Notes: generated by a model from the letters alone, not told the origin. A stretch of 14,877 nt of DNA from Chloroflexota bacterium (GCA_003451595.1 DMDA01000119.1:1-14877), one strand, 5' to 3'. Shown: positions 1 through 7,799, numbered from the stretch's first letter. Translations and numbers: made by a program.

Positions 1-65
1 TCAACCACTTAAGATACACAACCTGCAACTCCGATTTTTGCGTGGCATAGCGGCAAATTCCATGT

Positions 66-94
66 GGCGAAGCCGAAAGCTCAAGTCGGCTTTT
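66..94 (+). terminator. Weak stem-loop with short T-run
   Basis: AAGCCGA (70-76) pairs with TCGGCTT (86-92) around a 9-nt loop, and the stem runs into a short T stretch ending at 94. It could terminate a plus-strand gene lying left of the window. The stem is only 7 bp and the T-run only four bases, so this is tentative. The surrounding 1-236 shows no convincing gene: the minus-strand open frame ending at base 1 has an unconvincing composition and no recognisable domain. Confidence 0.35.
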
Positions 95-236
95 GAATAG
101 TTACACTGCCCGCACTGTTTGATATTGCACGACAAATATGCTACGCTTGCCTTACACGATTGGTAAGCCCTGCCCTGACGTTTTTCATCAGTGACCCACC
201 TGCTGAGTGACATTTGCGGTGTTGGAGGCTGAGGCA

Positions 237-269
237 ATGAATCGCATGATTGAGGGTGCGTCTTCATGA
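237..269 (+). CDS. Possible 10-codon leader peptide overlapping the regulator start
   Basis: A tiny frame encodes MNRMIEGASS. It starts at ATG 237, eight bases after a strong GGAGG Shine-Dalgarno (224-228), and its TGA (267-269) overlaps the regulator's ATG (266-268) as ATGA. The GGAGG is better than the GAGGG that directly precedes the regulator (252-256). This arrangement is typical of translational coupling, where ribosomes ending the short frame restart on the next gene. No function for the peptide itself is claimed. It could instead be a chance frame, or 237 could mark a leader region with no translated product. Confidence 0.35.
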   Translation: MNRMIEGASS

Positions 270-1039
270 CAGATCAAGAAACTTCACTCCCTGCGTCTGC
301 TGAAAGGAGCAGTGATCTGGCTGGGCGTCTGTTGCCAGGGCGCGGTCTAAGCGTCTTGATTGCTGAGGACGAGATGATCATGCGTCGCCTCCTCAAACAG
401 TCGATGGAGCGTCTCGGCTTCACCGTTGTCGAGGCTGTGGATGGCGATGAAGCGCTCCAGAAATTCGGTGCACAGCGTTTCAACCTCATCATGCTTGACG
501 TGTTGATGCCAAAGCGCGACGGCTTCGAGGTGTGCGAGGAGATTCGCCATCGCTCCGATGTGCCAATCGTCATTATCACTGCCCTCAATCGTCCCGAAGA
601 CATCATCCGGGGGCTGGAGATCGGCGCGGACAACTACATCACAAAGCCCTTCAACTTCAAAGAGTTGGAGGCGCGCATCTACGCCGTAATTCGGCGCTCA
701 ACGCACTTGAGCAACCATCGCGCCTTTGAGGTGGCCGAAATTGGCGATCTGCGCTTGTTCAACGAAACGCAGGAGGCCGAAATTGTCGGGCGGCGCGTGG
801 CCCTGACCCCAATCGAATTTGCATTGCTGCGTCATCTTGCCAGTCAGGCGGACCGCCCTGTCTCTAAAGAGGAACTGCTTCAGGAGGTGTGGGGCTACAT
901 GGACACCGACAGTCCGAATCTGGTCGAGCTGGCTGTACGTCGGTTACGCACCAAGATTGAGGCTGACTCTGCCAATCCGACGCGCATCGTCACTGTGCGT
1001 GGCATTGGCTACAAATACTGCTCATCCCCGCTTACGTAA
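266..1039 (+). CDS. OmpR/PhoB-family response regulator (orphan)
   Basis: This 257-residue transcription factor has an N-terminal receiver domain (about 28-145) and a C-terminal winged helix (about 155-255). In the receiver the acidic pocket is E34-D35, the phospho-acceptor is D78 in LIMLDVLMP, the switch threonine is T105 and the lysine is K127 in TKPF. The DNA-binding half shows the usual LTPIEFALLRHLA and VRGIGYKY signatures. About 27 residues precede the receiver, longer than usual and without a recognised motif. No histidine kinase is adjacent, so its partner is unknown. The start at 266 follows GAGGG and overlaps the stop of a short leader frame. Its TAA lies inside the stop codon palindrome shared with the convergent desulfurase. 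Target genes cannot be read from the sequence. Confidence 0.93.
   Translation: MTDQETSLPASAERSSDLAGRLLPGRGLSVLIAEDEMIMRRLLKQSMERLGFTVVEAVDGDEALQKFGAQRFNLIMLDVLMPKRDGFEVCEEIRHRSDVPIVIITALNRPEDIIRGLEIGADNYITKPFNFKELEARIYAVIRRSTHLSNHRAFEVAEIGDLRLFNETQEAEIVGRRVALTPIEFALLRHLASQADRPVSKEELLQEVWGYMDTDSPNLVELAVRRLRTKIEADSANPTRIVTVRGIGYKYCSSPLT
1032..1039. other. Palindrome carrying both convergent stop codons
   Basis: TTACGTAA is a perfect palindrome that contains the TAA of the response regulator (1037-1039, plus) and the TAA of the cysteine desulfurase (1032-1034 complement, minus). The two genes therefore end tail-to-tail inside the same eight bases, with no room for a conventional terminator between them. 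Confidence 0.9.
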
Positions 1040-2198
1040 CGCCGCGCACACGCTTGACGATTTCCGCCATTTTTGCCACGACCCAATCGATCTCCGCAAT
1101 TGTTGTGGTGCGCCCCAGGCTAAAACGCAGCGCACCAGCAGCCTGCGCAGGGGGCACGCCAATGGCAGTCAGGACATGGCTGGGACGATGGCTCCCCGAT
1201 GCACATGCACTGCCGCTGCTGGCTGCAATCCCCGCCAGGTCAAGCGCAATCAGCATCCCTTCGGCGTCTGCATCCTCAATGATGAAGCTGGCGTGATTGT
1301 CAAGGCGCATATCCGGGGCGCCGGTGAGGCGGATGCCGTCGATCGCTTCTAGCAGATTGCCGATCAGCCGGTCGCGCAGGGCGCGTTGGCGCATTCCTTC
1401 TGTGGCGCGTTCGGCTTCGGCCAATTCAAGCGCCCTGGCCATGCCAGCGATCAAGGGGATATTCTCTGTGCCTGCTCGTCGTCCTCCTTCCTGGCTGCCG
1501 CCCAGCAACAGCGGCCAAAAGGGCGTGCCTGTTCGCAAATAGAGCAGCCCCACCCCCTTTGGCCCGTAGAATTTGTGGGCGCCCAGACTCAGTGCATCGA
1601 CCTGGAGTGCGTTCACGTCGAGCGCCAACTTCCCACCAGCCTGAACGGCGTCCGTGTGGAGGGGAACGCCGTGCGCCCGGCACAATGCCCCGATAGCAGC
1701 CAGCGGCTGGATCGTGCCGATCTCATTGTTGGCGGCCATCACGCTGACGAGCGCTACGTCACGCCCATCGCCGAGGGCGTCTGCCATCTCCTCGACGTGC
1801 ACCAGGCCTTGCGCATCGACCGGCAGGACTGTGAGCGAGAAACCGAAGCGATCCCGCAGCGCTTCGGCGCTTTCCAACACGGCTTTGTGTTCGATGGCGG
1901 TGGTAATCAGCCGGTTGGCGCCGGTGGCGGCGCGACGCGCCAGGGCAATGCCATAGAGCGCGGCGTTGTCGCTTTCGGTGCCGCCGCTGGTAAAAATGAT
2001 CTCACTAGGCCGAGCGTTGAGTAGCGTAGCCAGAGTCTGGCGCGCATGTTGCAACGTCACGCTGGCGCGGCGTCCAACGCGGTGAATGCTGGAAGGATTG
2101 CCAAAGGATTCGGCAAAATGCAAGTGGAGCACCTCCAGCACTTCAGGTCGGATCGGCGTGGTGGCGGCATGGTCAAGATAGATCAAGGTGGGTGGCAT
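1032..2198 (-). CDS. Cysteine desulfurase (NifS/IscS-type)
   Basis: This PLP enzyme takes sulfur from L-cysteine as a persulfide for Fe-S cluster and thio-cofactor assembly, leaving alanine, and acts in the cytoplasm. The 388-residue length is normal. It opens with the typical YLDHAATTP. H104 (AIEHKAVL), NNEIGTIQP (157-165), HTDAVQ (181-186), the PLP lysine K209 in GAHKFYGPKG and the catalytic C332 in SSGSACASG are all present. The frame is open well upstream, but ATG 2198 is chosen because AGAGGAG lies just before it and the family N terminus begins there. No scaffold (iscU/nifU) or tRNA-thiolase gene is adjacent, so IscS, NifS or a general sulfur donor cannot be told apart. It converges on the response regulator with an 8-bp overlap. 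Confidence 0.95.
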   Translation of the reverse strand: MPPTLIYLDHAATTPIRPEVLEVLHLHFAESFGNPSSIHRVGRRASVTLQHARQTLATLLNARPSEIIFTSGGTESDNAALYGIALARRAATGANRLITTAIEHKAVLESAEALRDRFGFSLTVLPVDAQGLVHVEEMADALGDGRDVALVSVMAANNEIGTIQPLAAIGALCRAHGVPLHTDAVQAGGKLALDVNALQVDALSLGAHKFYGPKGVGLLYLRTGTPFWPLLLGGSQEGGRRAGTENIPLIAGMARALELAEAERATEGMRQRALRDRLIGNLLEAIDGIRLTGAPDMRLDNHASFIIEDADAEGMLIALDLAGIAASSGSACASGSHRPSHVLTAIGVPPAQAAGALRFSLGRTTTIAEIDWVVAKMAEIVKRVRGVT

Positions 2199-2400
2199 GG
2201 TGACTCCTCTGTTGCATGTCTGGTTGCGATCTGATTTTGCAGGCGCATGCATGGCGGATTGTAGCACGCGATGTAGGTTGGCCAGAACTATGGGCGCACG
2301 GCTGGGGCAATGTGTGTACGCCCGCCTGTTCGATTCCCGCACGACAGGCGACTCAGTGTAGACTGCAGGAAATCGGATTCGCCAGACGGATAGAGAAATC
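2199..2400. promoter_or_regulatory. Divergent intergenic region, cysteine desulfurase / ychF
   Basis: These 202 bp must hold the promoters of both divergent genes. A 7-bp inverted repeat, CGCCTGT (2323-2329) and ACAGGCG (2344-2350), lies 50 bp before ychF. TAGACT near 2359 could be a ychF -10, but no good -35 is visible. The ychF start has only a weak AGAG before it. No gene was recognised here. Confidence 0.4.
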
Positions 2401-3501
2401 ATGGCATTAGGCATTGGTATCGTGGGACTGCCCAATGTGGGCAAAAGTACAACCTTCAACGCACTGACCAAGGCTCAGAACGCGGAGGCAGCCAATTACC
2501 CCTTCTGCACCATTGAGCCAAACAAGGCTATCGTCACCGTGCCCGACCCGCGCGTCGATGCGTTGGCGGCATTGGTCAAGCCGGAAAAGGTCATTTATGC
2601 GACCGTCGAATTTATCGACATTGCTGGTCTGGTCAAAGGCGCTAGCCAGGGTGAAGGGCTGGGCAATCAGTTTCTGGCCAACATCCGTGAGACAGCCGCG
2701 ATCGTGCATGTCGTGCGCTGTTTCGATGATGAGAACGTAGTGCATGTGTCCGCCAAGCCAGACCCCCGCAGCGACATCGAGGTGATCAACACCGAGTTGA
2801 TGATCGCCGATCTGCAGCAGCTCGAGCGCAAGCTCGACAAGCTGGCGCGCGAGGTGAAGGGTGACAAACGCCTGGCGCCATTGCTGGAAGTCGCTGTCGC
2901 ACTCAAGGCGCAGTTGGAGCGCGGGCTGCCGGTCTCCGCCTATGCAGAGGCTGATAGCGATGCATACAAGGCGCTCAACAAGGAAATGCGCTTCCTAACC
3001 GGCAAGAAGGTGATCTATGTGGCGAATGTGGACGAAGCGCACCTGCTGGAGGACAACGACTATGTGCGCACCGTCCAGCAGATTGCTGGCGAGCACAACG
3101 CAGAGTTTGTCAAGCTCTGCGCCAAGCTGGAACAGGACATGGCCGGCCTTACCGACGCCGAACGCCACGAATTTCTGGAGACGATGGGCATCCACGAGAC
3201 GGGGTTGGAGCAGGTGATCCACAAAGGTTACCACGCACTCGGGCTAATTTCCTTCTTTACAGCCGGCCCTAAGGAAGTGCGTGCGTGGACAGTGCGGCGC
3301 GGCGCCAAAGCCCCGGAAGCTGCTGGCGTCATCCACAGCGATTTTGAGCGCGGCTTTATCCGCGCTGAGGTGATCCCCTACGCCACGTATATCCGCCTGG
3401 GCAGCGAGGCGGCCGCTAAGGCCGCTGGTGAAATGCGTGTCGAGGGGCGCGAGTACGTCGTGGCTGATGGTGATGTGATCCACTTCCGCTTCAACGTCTG
3501 A
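2401..3501 (+). CDS. ychF: Redox-regulated ATPase YchF (OLA1 family)
   Basis: This is an Obg-related P-loop protein of 366 residues, about the usual family length. Family members bind ribosomes, prefer ATP to GTP and are tied to stress and redox responses. The P-loop is GLPNVGKST (9-17), the G3 motif is DIAGLV (73-78), and the G4 position reads NVDE (209-212) instead of NKxD, the substitution that accounts for relaxed guanine specificity in YchF. A helical insert follows (about 125-200). A C-terminal TGS domain covers roughly 281-364, with ISFFTAG, FERGFIRAEVI and DGDVIHFRFNV. The gene faces away from the cysteine desulfurase and converges on the SBBP gene across a strong hairpin. The start is fixed by the conserved MALGIGIVGLPNVGKS beginning. 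Confidence 0.97.
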   Translation: MALGIGIVGLPNVGKSTTFNALTKAQNAEAANYPFCTIEPNKAIVTVPDPRVDALAALVKPEKVIYATVEFIDIAGLVKGASQGEGLGNQFLANIRETAAIVHVVRCFDDENVVHVSAKPDPRSDIEVINTELMIADLQQLERKLDKLAREVKGDKRLAPLLEVAVALKAQLERGLPVSAYAEADSDAYKALNKEMRFLTGKKVIYVANVDEAHLLEDNDYVRTVQQIAGEHNAEFVKLCAKLEQDMAGLTDAERHEFLETMGIHETGLEQVIHKGYHALGLISFFTAGPKEVRAWTVRRGAKAPEAAGVIHSDFERGFIRAEVIPYATYIRLGSEAAAKAAGEMRVEGREYVVADGDVIHFRFNV

Positions 3502-3517
3502 GCAAGCGCAACCAGAA

Positions 3518-3557
3518 CGCCAGGTGCGGAGCAGACGAACATGCTCCACACCTGGCG
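3518..3557. terminator. Strong hairpin between convergent ychF and SBBP gene
   Basis: CGCCAGGTG (3518-3526) plus GGAGCA (3528-3533) pair with TGCTCC (3542-3547) plus CACCTGGCG (3549-3557). This gives 15 paired bases with one mismatch around an 8-nt loop. It sits 17 nt after the ychF stop and 21 nt after the SBBP stop on the other strand, which suits a bidirectional terminator. No T-run follows on either strand, so it would be a non-canonical terminator or a 3'-end stabiliser. Confidence 0.6.
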
Positions 3558-3577
3558 CCCGGTTACCGTTACGCAGT

Positions 3578-6313
3578 CTATCCTCTCACAGTCAAAGGCA
3601 GGAACAACTCGAAGCCGTTTTCGCCCGGCACATTCTGCTTTGCAACGAAAGCTACATCGTCCAGGAAGAAGTTGCTGTTCGCGGTGGCGTTGAGCGTCGT
3701 ACGGAAGCGCAGCGTCACACTCTGGCCGGCATAGGCGCTCAGATCGACGCTGGCCAGCGTCCAGCCACTGGTGTTCTTGGATTGACACAGCTCGAAGCTC
3801 TTGACCACCGTCTGCCCGACCAGCACTTGCGTGGCGTCTGCGCCACAGCCATCCTCGGAGCCGATCTGGTAGTAGAAGTCGAGCTGCGGCTTGGCGGCAG
3901 CCACGACGACGCTTTGGCTCAAGTCGGCGACCTCGTTGGGCGCGCCGCCCAGCCAGGCGGCGTAGTTGCCCGAGCGCGGCGTCGTTTGTTGCAGATGTTG
4001 TTGGTCGAGGATTAACGAACCTGTCCCGCCGAAGTTGCTTGAACTTTCCGACCAGGCGCCATCTGCCCCCAGGTCAAAGTTGCCGTTGCGCAAATCGGCT
4101 GGCGGCGGCGGTGGGGGTGGTGGCGTCGAGCCTTTCACGCCGATACGCGCAATGTAGACATCCTCCTTGACTTTCTTGTTCGGCTGCACGACACCCGGCG
4201 TAGTGGGGAAAGGTTGGCTGTTTGAGGAGTCGGAGTAACCGGTGACATAGGCTTCACCGTCGCCGCGCACCGCAATACCGCCCGCCCACTCATCAAAGTT
4301 GCCGCCAAGATAGGTGCTGTAGCGTAGGCTGCCGTCAGGGTTGAAGGCCGTCACAAAGGCGTCCATACAGAAGCGATCGTTCCACCCCAGACAGATGCCG
4401 CCTGCCAGGTCGCGCTGGATTGCATCTTTGATCGGGAATTCCCTGCCGTTGGTGCTGCCAGTGACATAGACATTGCCGGCTGCGTCTACATCCACCCCGC
4501 GCATGTACTCCTGGTCGGTGCGTCCGGTTGACCCCAGGAAGGTGCTGAAGACAAAGGCGTTACCGGTCGGCGTCAGCTTGGCGACGAAGGTGTGATAGTA
4601 GCAGTACGGACTGTTATCGACAAAGTCGATCGGACAGGTCGGCTGGAACGCATTCTGCGTCACCGGAAACTCACTGGAGAAGGTGTTGCCCGCCACCACG
4701 ATGTTGCCATTCTGGTCGGCGACGATGCCCACCGACCGTTCCTGCGACCAGCCACCGAGATAGCTGATGTATTCGGCGTTGCCAGTGCTATCGGCCACCA
4801 CGATCACGGCGTCGTCGCTGCAACTGCGGTTCGCGTCAGAGCGTCCACATTCGGATTGGATGGCCCCGTTGGTGACAGGCAGATGCTCGCCGCGCGTGTT
4901 GCCCGCCAGGTAGATTTTGCCATTGGCGCCTACGTCGATAGCGCTGCCCTCTTCGGCGTCCGTGCCGCCGTAGTGCCGCTGGAGCAGGAATTGCGTCACC
5001 GCCGGGTCGATCTTGCGCAACGCGATCTGGGGGCCATACCAGTTTTCCCCCTCTACCACCATGGGGTCAACGCCGGTGATGTAGACATTGCCGGCGTTGT
5101 CGAGATCGATGTTGTCGCCGATATAGAAGTTGTACATCTCGATGCCTAGATAGGTGCTGGCCGCCAGCCCGCCCTGTGCATTGAGCTTGACCAGCACGCT
5201 GTTGCCGCGTTCCGGTTTATTGGGCATCAACGTCGTTTGGATCGGGAAGTCGCTTGAATCCACGCTGGCGGTCAGGTACGCCTCGCCAGCAGCGTTGACG
5301 GCCACCGCCAGCGCCTCGTCTGAACTGCGCCCGCCGATGTAGGTCGAGTAGAGTAACTGCGTGGCGTCGGCGTTGAGTTTGCTCACGAAGATATCGCGCC
5401 CCCCTGCCTGCGTTTGCCCGTCTGTGCCCGCAAAGTCCAGCGAGAACGTGGCGCCGACGACATAGATGTTGCCTTGAGCGTCGAGGGCGATGCCGCGCCC
5501 ATATTCTGTGCCGTTGCCGCCAAGCAATGTGCTGAAGACCAGCTCCGGGTCAATCACGAGCGGATACGCCGCGTCGTAGGCGCCGACGGCAAAGCCAAAG
5601 ACGCCTTGGCTCACCTGGCGGAAGGCTATCTCCACGGCATGCTGACGCCCGTCGATCACTTGCCACGCCACCGGCGCATGTTCAACCAGGGTTGCGCCGC
5701 CGTACTCAATGTGCAGCGCGCCGGTTTGTGCGTCGATATGCGCCGTCGCGTCGGCGTATTGCCAGCGGATGGCTGCCGGGTCGCCGCTGGCCGCCACAGT
5801 GTAGACGCCCTTGATATGGGCGCCGTCGCCATTGTAGACGAGTGCAATGCCGGGGTAGAGTTCAGCGTAACGGACGCCGGCGTAGGTTGGTGTGGCTGTG
5901 CGCCATGTCGTCGGGTCAGCGCCCGCGTAGAAGTTGACGACGCCGGGCAATGGCGCCACACCGTGAATGCGTCCGTGCGCATTGGCGCCGACAAACTGTA
6001 CGCGCAGGGCGGCGTCGCCAGCTTGCAACGTCATTTCGGTGGCGCGGAATTGCAGCACACCGCCAGCAATGCGCGCCTCCATCTGCACCTCAGGCGCTGC
6101 CTGCCCGACGTTGGGAATGAAGCTGAGTGGCAGATGCGGTTGGACAGCAGTCGACGTCGTGTTCACCTGGCGTGGCGTTGCCAGCGTGGTCAACGCGGCA
6201 TGTCGCACCAGCGGCGTCTGCCCAATGAACAGCGCTGCCAGCAGCAGAGCGGTCAGTAATAGGAAATGATGGCGATGTGTTGCCCCTGCATAGGGTGGTG
6301 TGGATGTGTACAT
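3578..6313 (-). CDS. Secreted SBBP beta-propeller-repeat protein
   Basis: This 911-residue exported protein has a hydrophobic segment (about 17-32) acting as a signal or anchor. Next comes a beta-rich N-terminal region with FIPNVGQ (65-71) and VRYAELYPGIALVYNG, typical of the domain preceding SBBP repeats (Pfam DUF7948). About 258-725 is a run of SBBP repeats, with recurrent STYLGG, AVDAAGNVYVTG and FP motifs, expected to fold into beta-propellers. Eight prolines (731-738) form a linker to a jelly-roll-like C-terminal domain (about 742-895) resembling carbohydrate- or cell-surface-binding modules. The protein ends FELFLPLTVRG. ATG 6313 is preferred over an in-frame start 12 codons upstream because GGAG lies six bases before it. 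Its substrate is unknown; family context suggests an extracellular or cell-surface role. Its promoter block matches that of the next secreted gene. Confidence 0.88.
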   Translation of the reverse strand: MYTSTPPYAGATHRHHFLLLTALLLAALFIGQTPLVRHAALTTLATPRQVNTTSTAVQPHLPLSFIPNVGQAAPEVQMEARIAGGVLQFRATEMTLQAGDAALRVQFVGANAHGRIHGVAPLPGVVNFYAGADPTTWRTATPTYAGVRYAELYPGIALVYNGDGAHIKGVYTVAASGDPAAIRWQYADATAHIDAQTGALHIEYGGATLVEHAPVAWQVIDGRQHAVEIAFRQVSQGVFGFAVGAYDAAYPLVIDPELVFSTLLGGNGTEYGRGIALDAQGNIYVVGATFSLDFAGTDGQTQAGGRDIFVSKLNADATQLLYSTYIGGRSSDEALAVAVNAAGEAYLTASVDSSDFPIQTTLMPNKPERGNSVLVKLNAQGGLAASTYLGIEMYNFYIGDNIDLDNAGNVYITGVDPMVVEGENWYGPQIALRKIDPAVTQFLLQRHYGGTDAEEGSAIDVGANGKIYLAGNTRGEHLPVTNGAIQSECGRSDANRSCSDDAVIVVADSTGNAEYISYLGGWSQERSVGIVADQNGNIVVAGNTFSSEFPVTQNAFQPTCPIDFVDNSPYCYYHTFVAKLTPTGNAFVFSTFLGSTGRTDQEYMRGVDVDAAGNVYVTGSTNGREFPIKDAIQRDLAGGICLGWNDRFCMDAFVTAFNPDGSLRYSTYLGGNFDEWAGGIAVRGDGEAYVTGYSDSSNSQPFPTTPGVVQPNKKVKEDVYIARIGVKGSTPPPPPPPPADLRNGNFDLGADGAWSESSSNFGGTGSLILDQQHLQQTTPRSGNYAAWLGGAPNEVADLSQSVVVAAAKPQLDFYYQIGSEDGCGADATQVLVGQTVVKSFELCQSKNTSGWTLASVDLSAYAGQSVTLRFRTTLNATANSNFFLDDVAFVAKQNVPGENGFELFLPLTVRG

Positions 6314-6358
6314 GATTTTCTCCGTAACTCCTGGTGTAGATCGTTCCATGCGCCTGTA

Positions 6359-6404
6359 ATTTCAGCAGAAAACCAGTGCACAGAACAGCAACAAGGTGCT
6401 ACAG
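6359..6404 (-). promoter_or_regulatory. Shared upstream block of the SBBP gene
   Basis: Read on the minus strand, a 21-bp core (6404-6384) begins CTGTAGCACC and ends TTGTTGCTGTT. After 11 nt comes TTTTC-N4-GAAAT (6372-6359). The same arrangement, with 19 of 21 core bases identical and the same 11-nt and 4-nt spacings, lies upstream of the 389-residue secreted protein. The block ends 45 nt before the SBBP start codon. A further TTGTAGCA half-copy lies just upstream, 12 bp out from the CTGTAGCA. It is likely a regulator site plus promoter; the regulator is unknown. Confidence 0.6.
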
Positions 6405-6537
6405 AAATTGCTACAAAAGGTATTGCAGGTATTGCAACGCGTCTGCGCCATGTGTAGGATAGGCTTTGTTTGATAGGCCATTGCTACTGATTCACACTGG
6501 AGGCAACGCCTCACAGTCTAGAAGCGCGTCCCATCTT

Positions 6538-6589
6538 CATGACAACACTGCGTCAGAAGTAAAAATTCTTCTGGCGCAGTGTTGTCATG
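6538..6589. repeat. 22-bp-stem inverted repeat (hairpin, possible mobile-type repeat)
   Basis: The left arm (6538-6559) starts CATGACAACACTG and ends CAGAAG. The right arm (6568-6589) is its reverse complement with a single T/C difference, still a G-U pair in RNA. The loop is 8 nt (TAAAAATT). The hairpin lies 40 nt past the stop of the 389-residue protein gene, so it could act as its transcript end, but no T-run follows the stem. The length and near perfection also fit a dispersed palindromic repeat or a small non-autonomous element. Genome-wide copy number would decide. Confidence 0.75.
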
Positions 6590-6629
6590 GTGTAGTTGCG
6601 GGGTGGCAACGCCTGTGGTCGGCTTGTCT

Positions 6630-7799
6630 CTACTCCCGGTCGAAGACGATATAGCGGAACTCTCCCATCGGCGAAATCGCCAGTTTGGGCGCTGTCGCCT
6701 GGTCGCGCAATTCCCAGGTGAACTCATAGAGTTTTGGGTCGATATACGGCCCTTCGCTCACAACGTCTGGGGTGCAGGTGTTCTCCAACCGACCCTGTCC
6801 TGCGGTGGCCTGGTAGGAAAATCGTCCGCCTGATACACTCATCTTGCCTTCCTGATAGACCCAGTAGGTGATGACGCACCCCTGTTCGTCCTGGTTGTGG
6901 CCGTACTCTCCAAATCGATAGGCGCCATCGAGGGTGAAGACGAACCAGGCGCCATCCTGTGTGGGGACGGCCCATTGCCCGCTCTGCGGGTCGTAGAAGC
7001 CGGCTGACGCTACGCCGTTCAGGCTCCAACCACCTACCAGTGCCTCAACCATGCCTTGCTTGTAATACTCGGTGGTCTGTTCACCAGTCTGAATAAACAG
7101 CTTGGGGCGACCACGTTCATCGTCCATCTGCTGCCAGCCAAGTTGATACGGCTCGAACGGCCCATCCGTGATGGTCTCTGACGTCGAACCACAGACTACG
7201 ACCGTGCGCGTTTTAGCAATCTGCGGCGTCAGGGTCGCTGTGTTGGTGCTGGCTTCGGCGAAGCCTTCTTTGTACACCGACACCTCGGTGCGACACCCAC
7301 CGTTCTGCAACCGTAGAAAGCCTGCGTAGACATAGGCGCCATCAGCGTTGAATTTGTACATTTGACCCAGCCCATTGGTGTCGCGCCAGGCTCCTGTTGT
7401 TGGGTCATAAAAGTCTGTGGGCGGAATGACGCCTGTGAACCAGACTCCAACCAGATTGGCTGGCAGTGTTGCTGGACGCGTCGGCGTCGCCGTTGGTGTA
7501 GAGGTGGCCGTTGCTGTGGGTGAGGCGGTTGGGCTGGGCGTCGCCGTAGGTGTGGCCGATGCGGTTGGCGTCAACGTGACTGGCGCTGGTGTTGTGGCGG
7601 TGGCAGTCGGCGTGTTGGCCGCGCTTTGCCCTACGACGACGGGCAGGTAGAGCTGGCTGGCGGCGGCGGGCGTGAGAGGGGCGGCTTCCTGGGCAGCTAC
7701 GTGGTCGTGCAGGAACGCCGCCAGGAAGGTCAAGATGAACAACATTATGACAATGTCGATGCGGCGAACTTTTCTCAACAGGGATGTGATTGTGGACAT
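6630..7799 (-). CDS. Secreted protein with Thr/Pro linker and duplicated beta-rich domain
   Basis: I do not recognise this 389-residue protein as a named family. It has a membrane segment (about 14-31), then QLYLPVVVGQ (49-58), a low-complexity Thr/Pro/Ala linker (64-110) and two homologous domains (about 117-247 and 254-389). Both domains contain VG-W, FYDP-(T/Q)-(T/S)-G-W, a DGAY motif, VY-EG, GP, a late W and PKL-I, in the same order. Each has two cysteines exactly 34 residues apart (C169/C203 and C308/C342), probably disulfide-bonded. The domain outline recalls lipocalin-like or META-type barrels, but that is a guess. ATG 7799 is chosen over an in-frame start 18 codons upstream because of the GGAGGA just before it. 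It follows the histidine kinase gene on the same strand but has its own promoter-like block. Confidence 0.82.
   Translation of the reverse strand: MSTITSLLRKVRRIDIVIMLFILTFLAAFLHDHVAAQEAAPLTPAAASQLYLPVVVGQSAANTPTATATTPAPVTLTPTASATPTATPSPTASPTATATSTPTATPTRPATLPANLVGVWFTGVIPPTDFYDPTTGAWRDTNGLGQMYKFNADGAYVYAGFLRLQNGGCRTEVSVYKEGFAEASTNTATLTPQIAKTRTVVVCGSTSETITDGPFEPYQLGWQQMDDERGRPKLFIQTGEQTTEYYKQGMVEALVGGWSLNGVASAGFYDPQSGQWAVPTQDGAWFVFTLDGAYRFGEYGHNQDEQGCVITYWVYQEGKMSVSGGRFSYQATAGQGRLENTCTPDVVSEGPYIDPKLYEFTWELRDQATAPKLAISPMGEFRYIVFDRE

Larger units (their letters stand above)
6314..6629. other. 316-bp intergenic region between two secreted-protein genes
   Basis: No gene is recognised here. The part next to the SBBP gene (6359-6404) holds a promoter-like block shared with the neighbouring secreted gene. 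The part near the other gene's stop holds a 22-bp-stem hairpin (6538-6589). GGCAACGCC occurs twice, on either side of the hairpin (6502-6510 and 6605-6613). Short frames on both strands simply read through the hairpin arms and look accidental. Confidence 0.6.

Noticed and set aside
1..267. 88-residue minus-strand open frame divergent from the response regulator
   Set aside because: No recognisable domain, no good ribosome binding site, odd Cys/Ser/Arg composition; likely a chance frame over the promoter region.
5414..6259. 281-residue open frame antisense to the SBBP gene
   Set aside because: Cys/Arg/His-rich shadow translation with no family signature; the minus-strand SBBP protein has clear repeats.
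6466..6727. Short frames on both strands across the 6538-6589 hairpin, with similar CCH-containing translations
   Set aside because: The similarity arises because both strands of an inverted repeat read alike; no evidence of a translated gene.
7431..7610. Apparent tandem repeat in DNA
   Set aside because: It is the Thr/Pro-rich linker of the secreted protein; low-complexity coding, not a CRISPR array or independent repeat.
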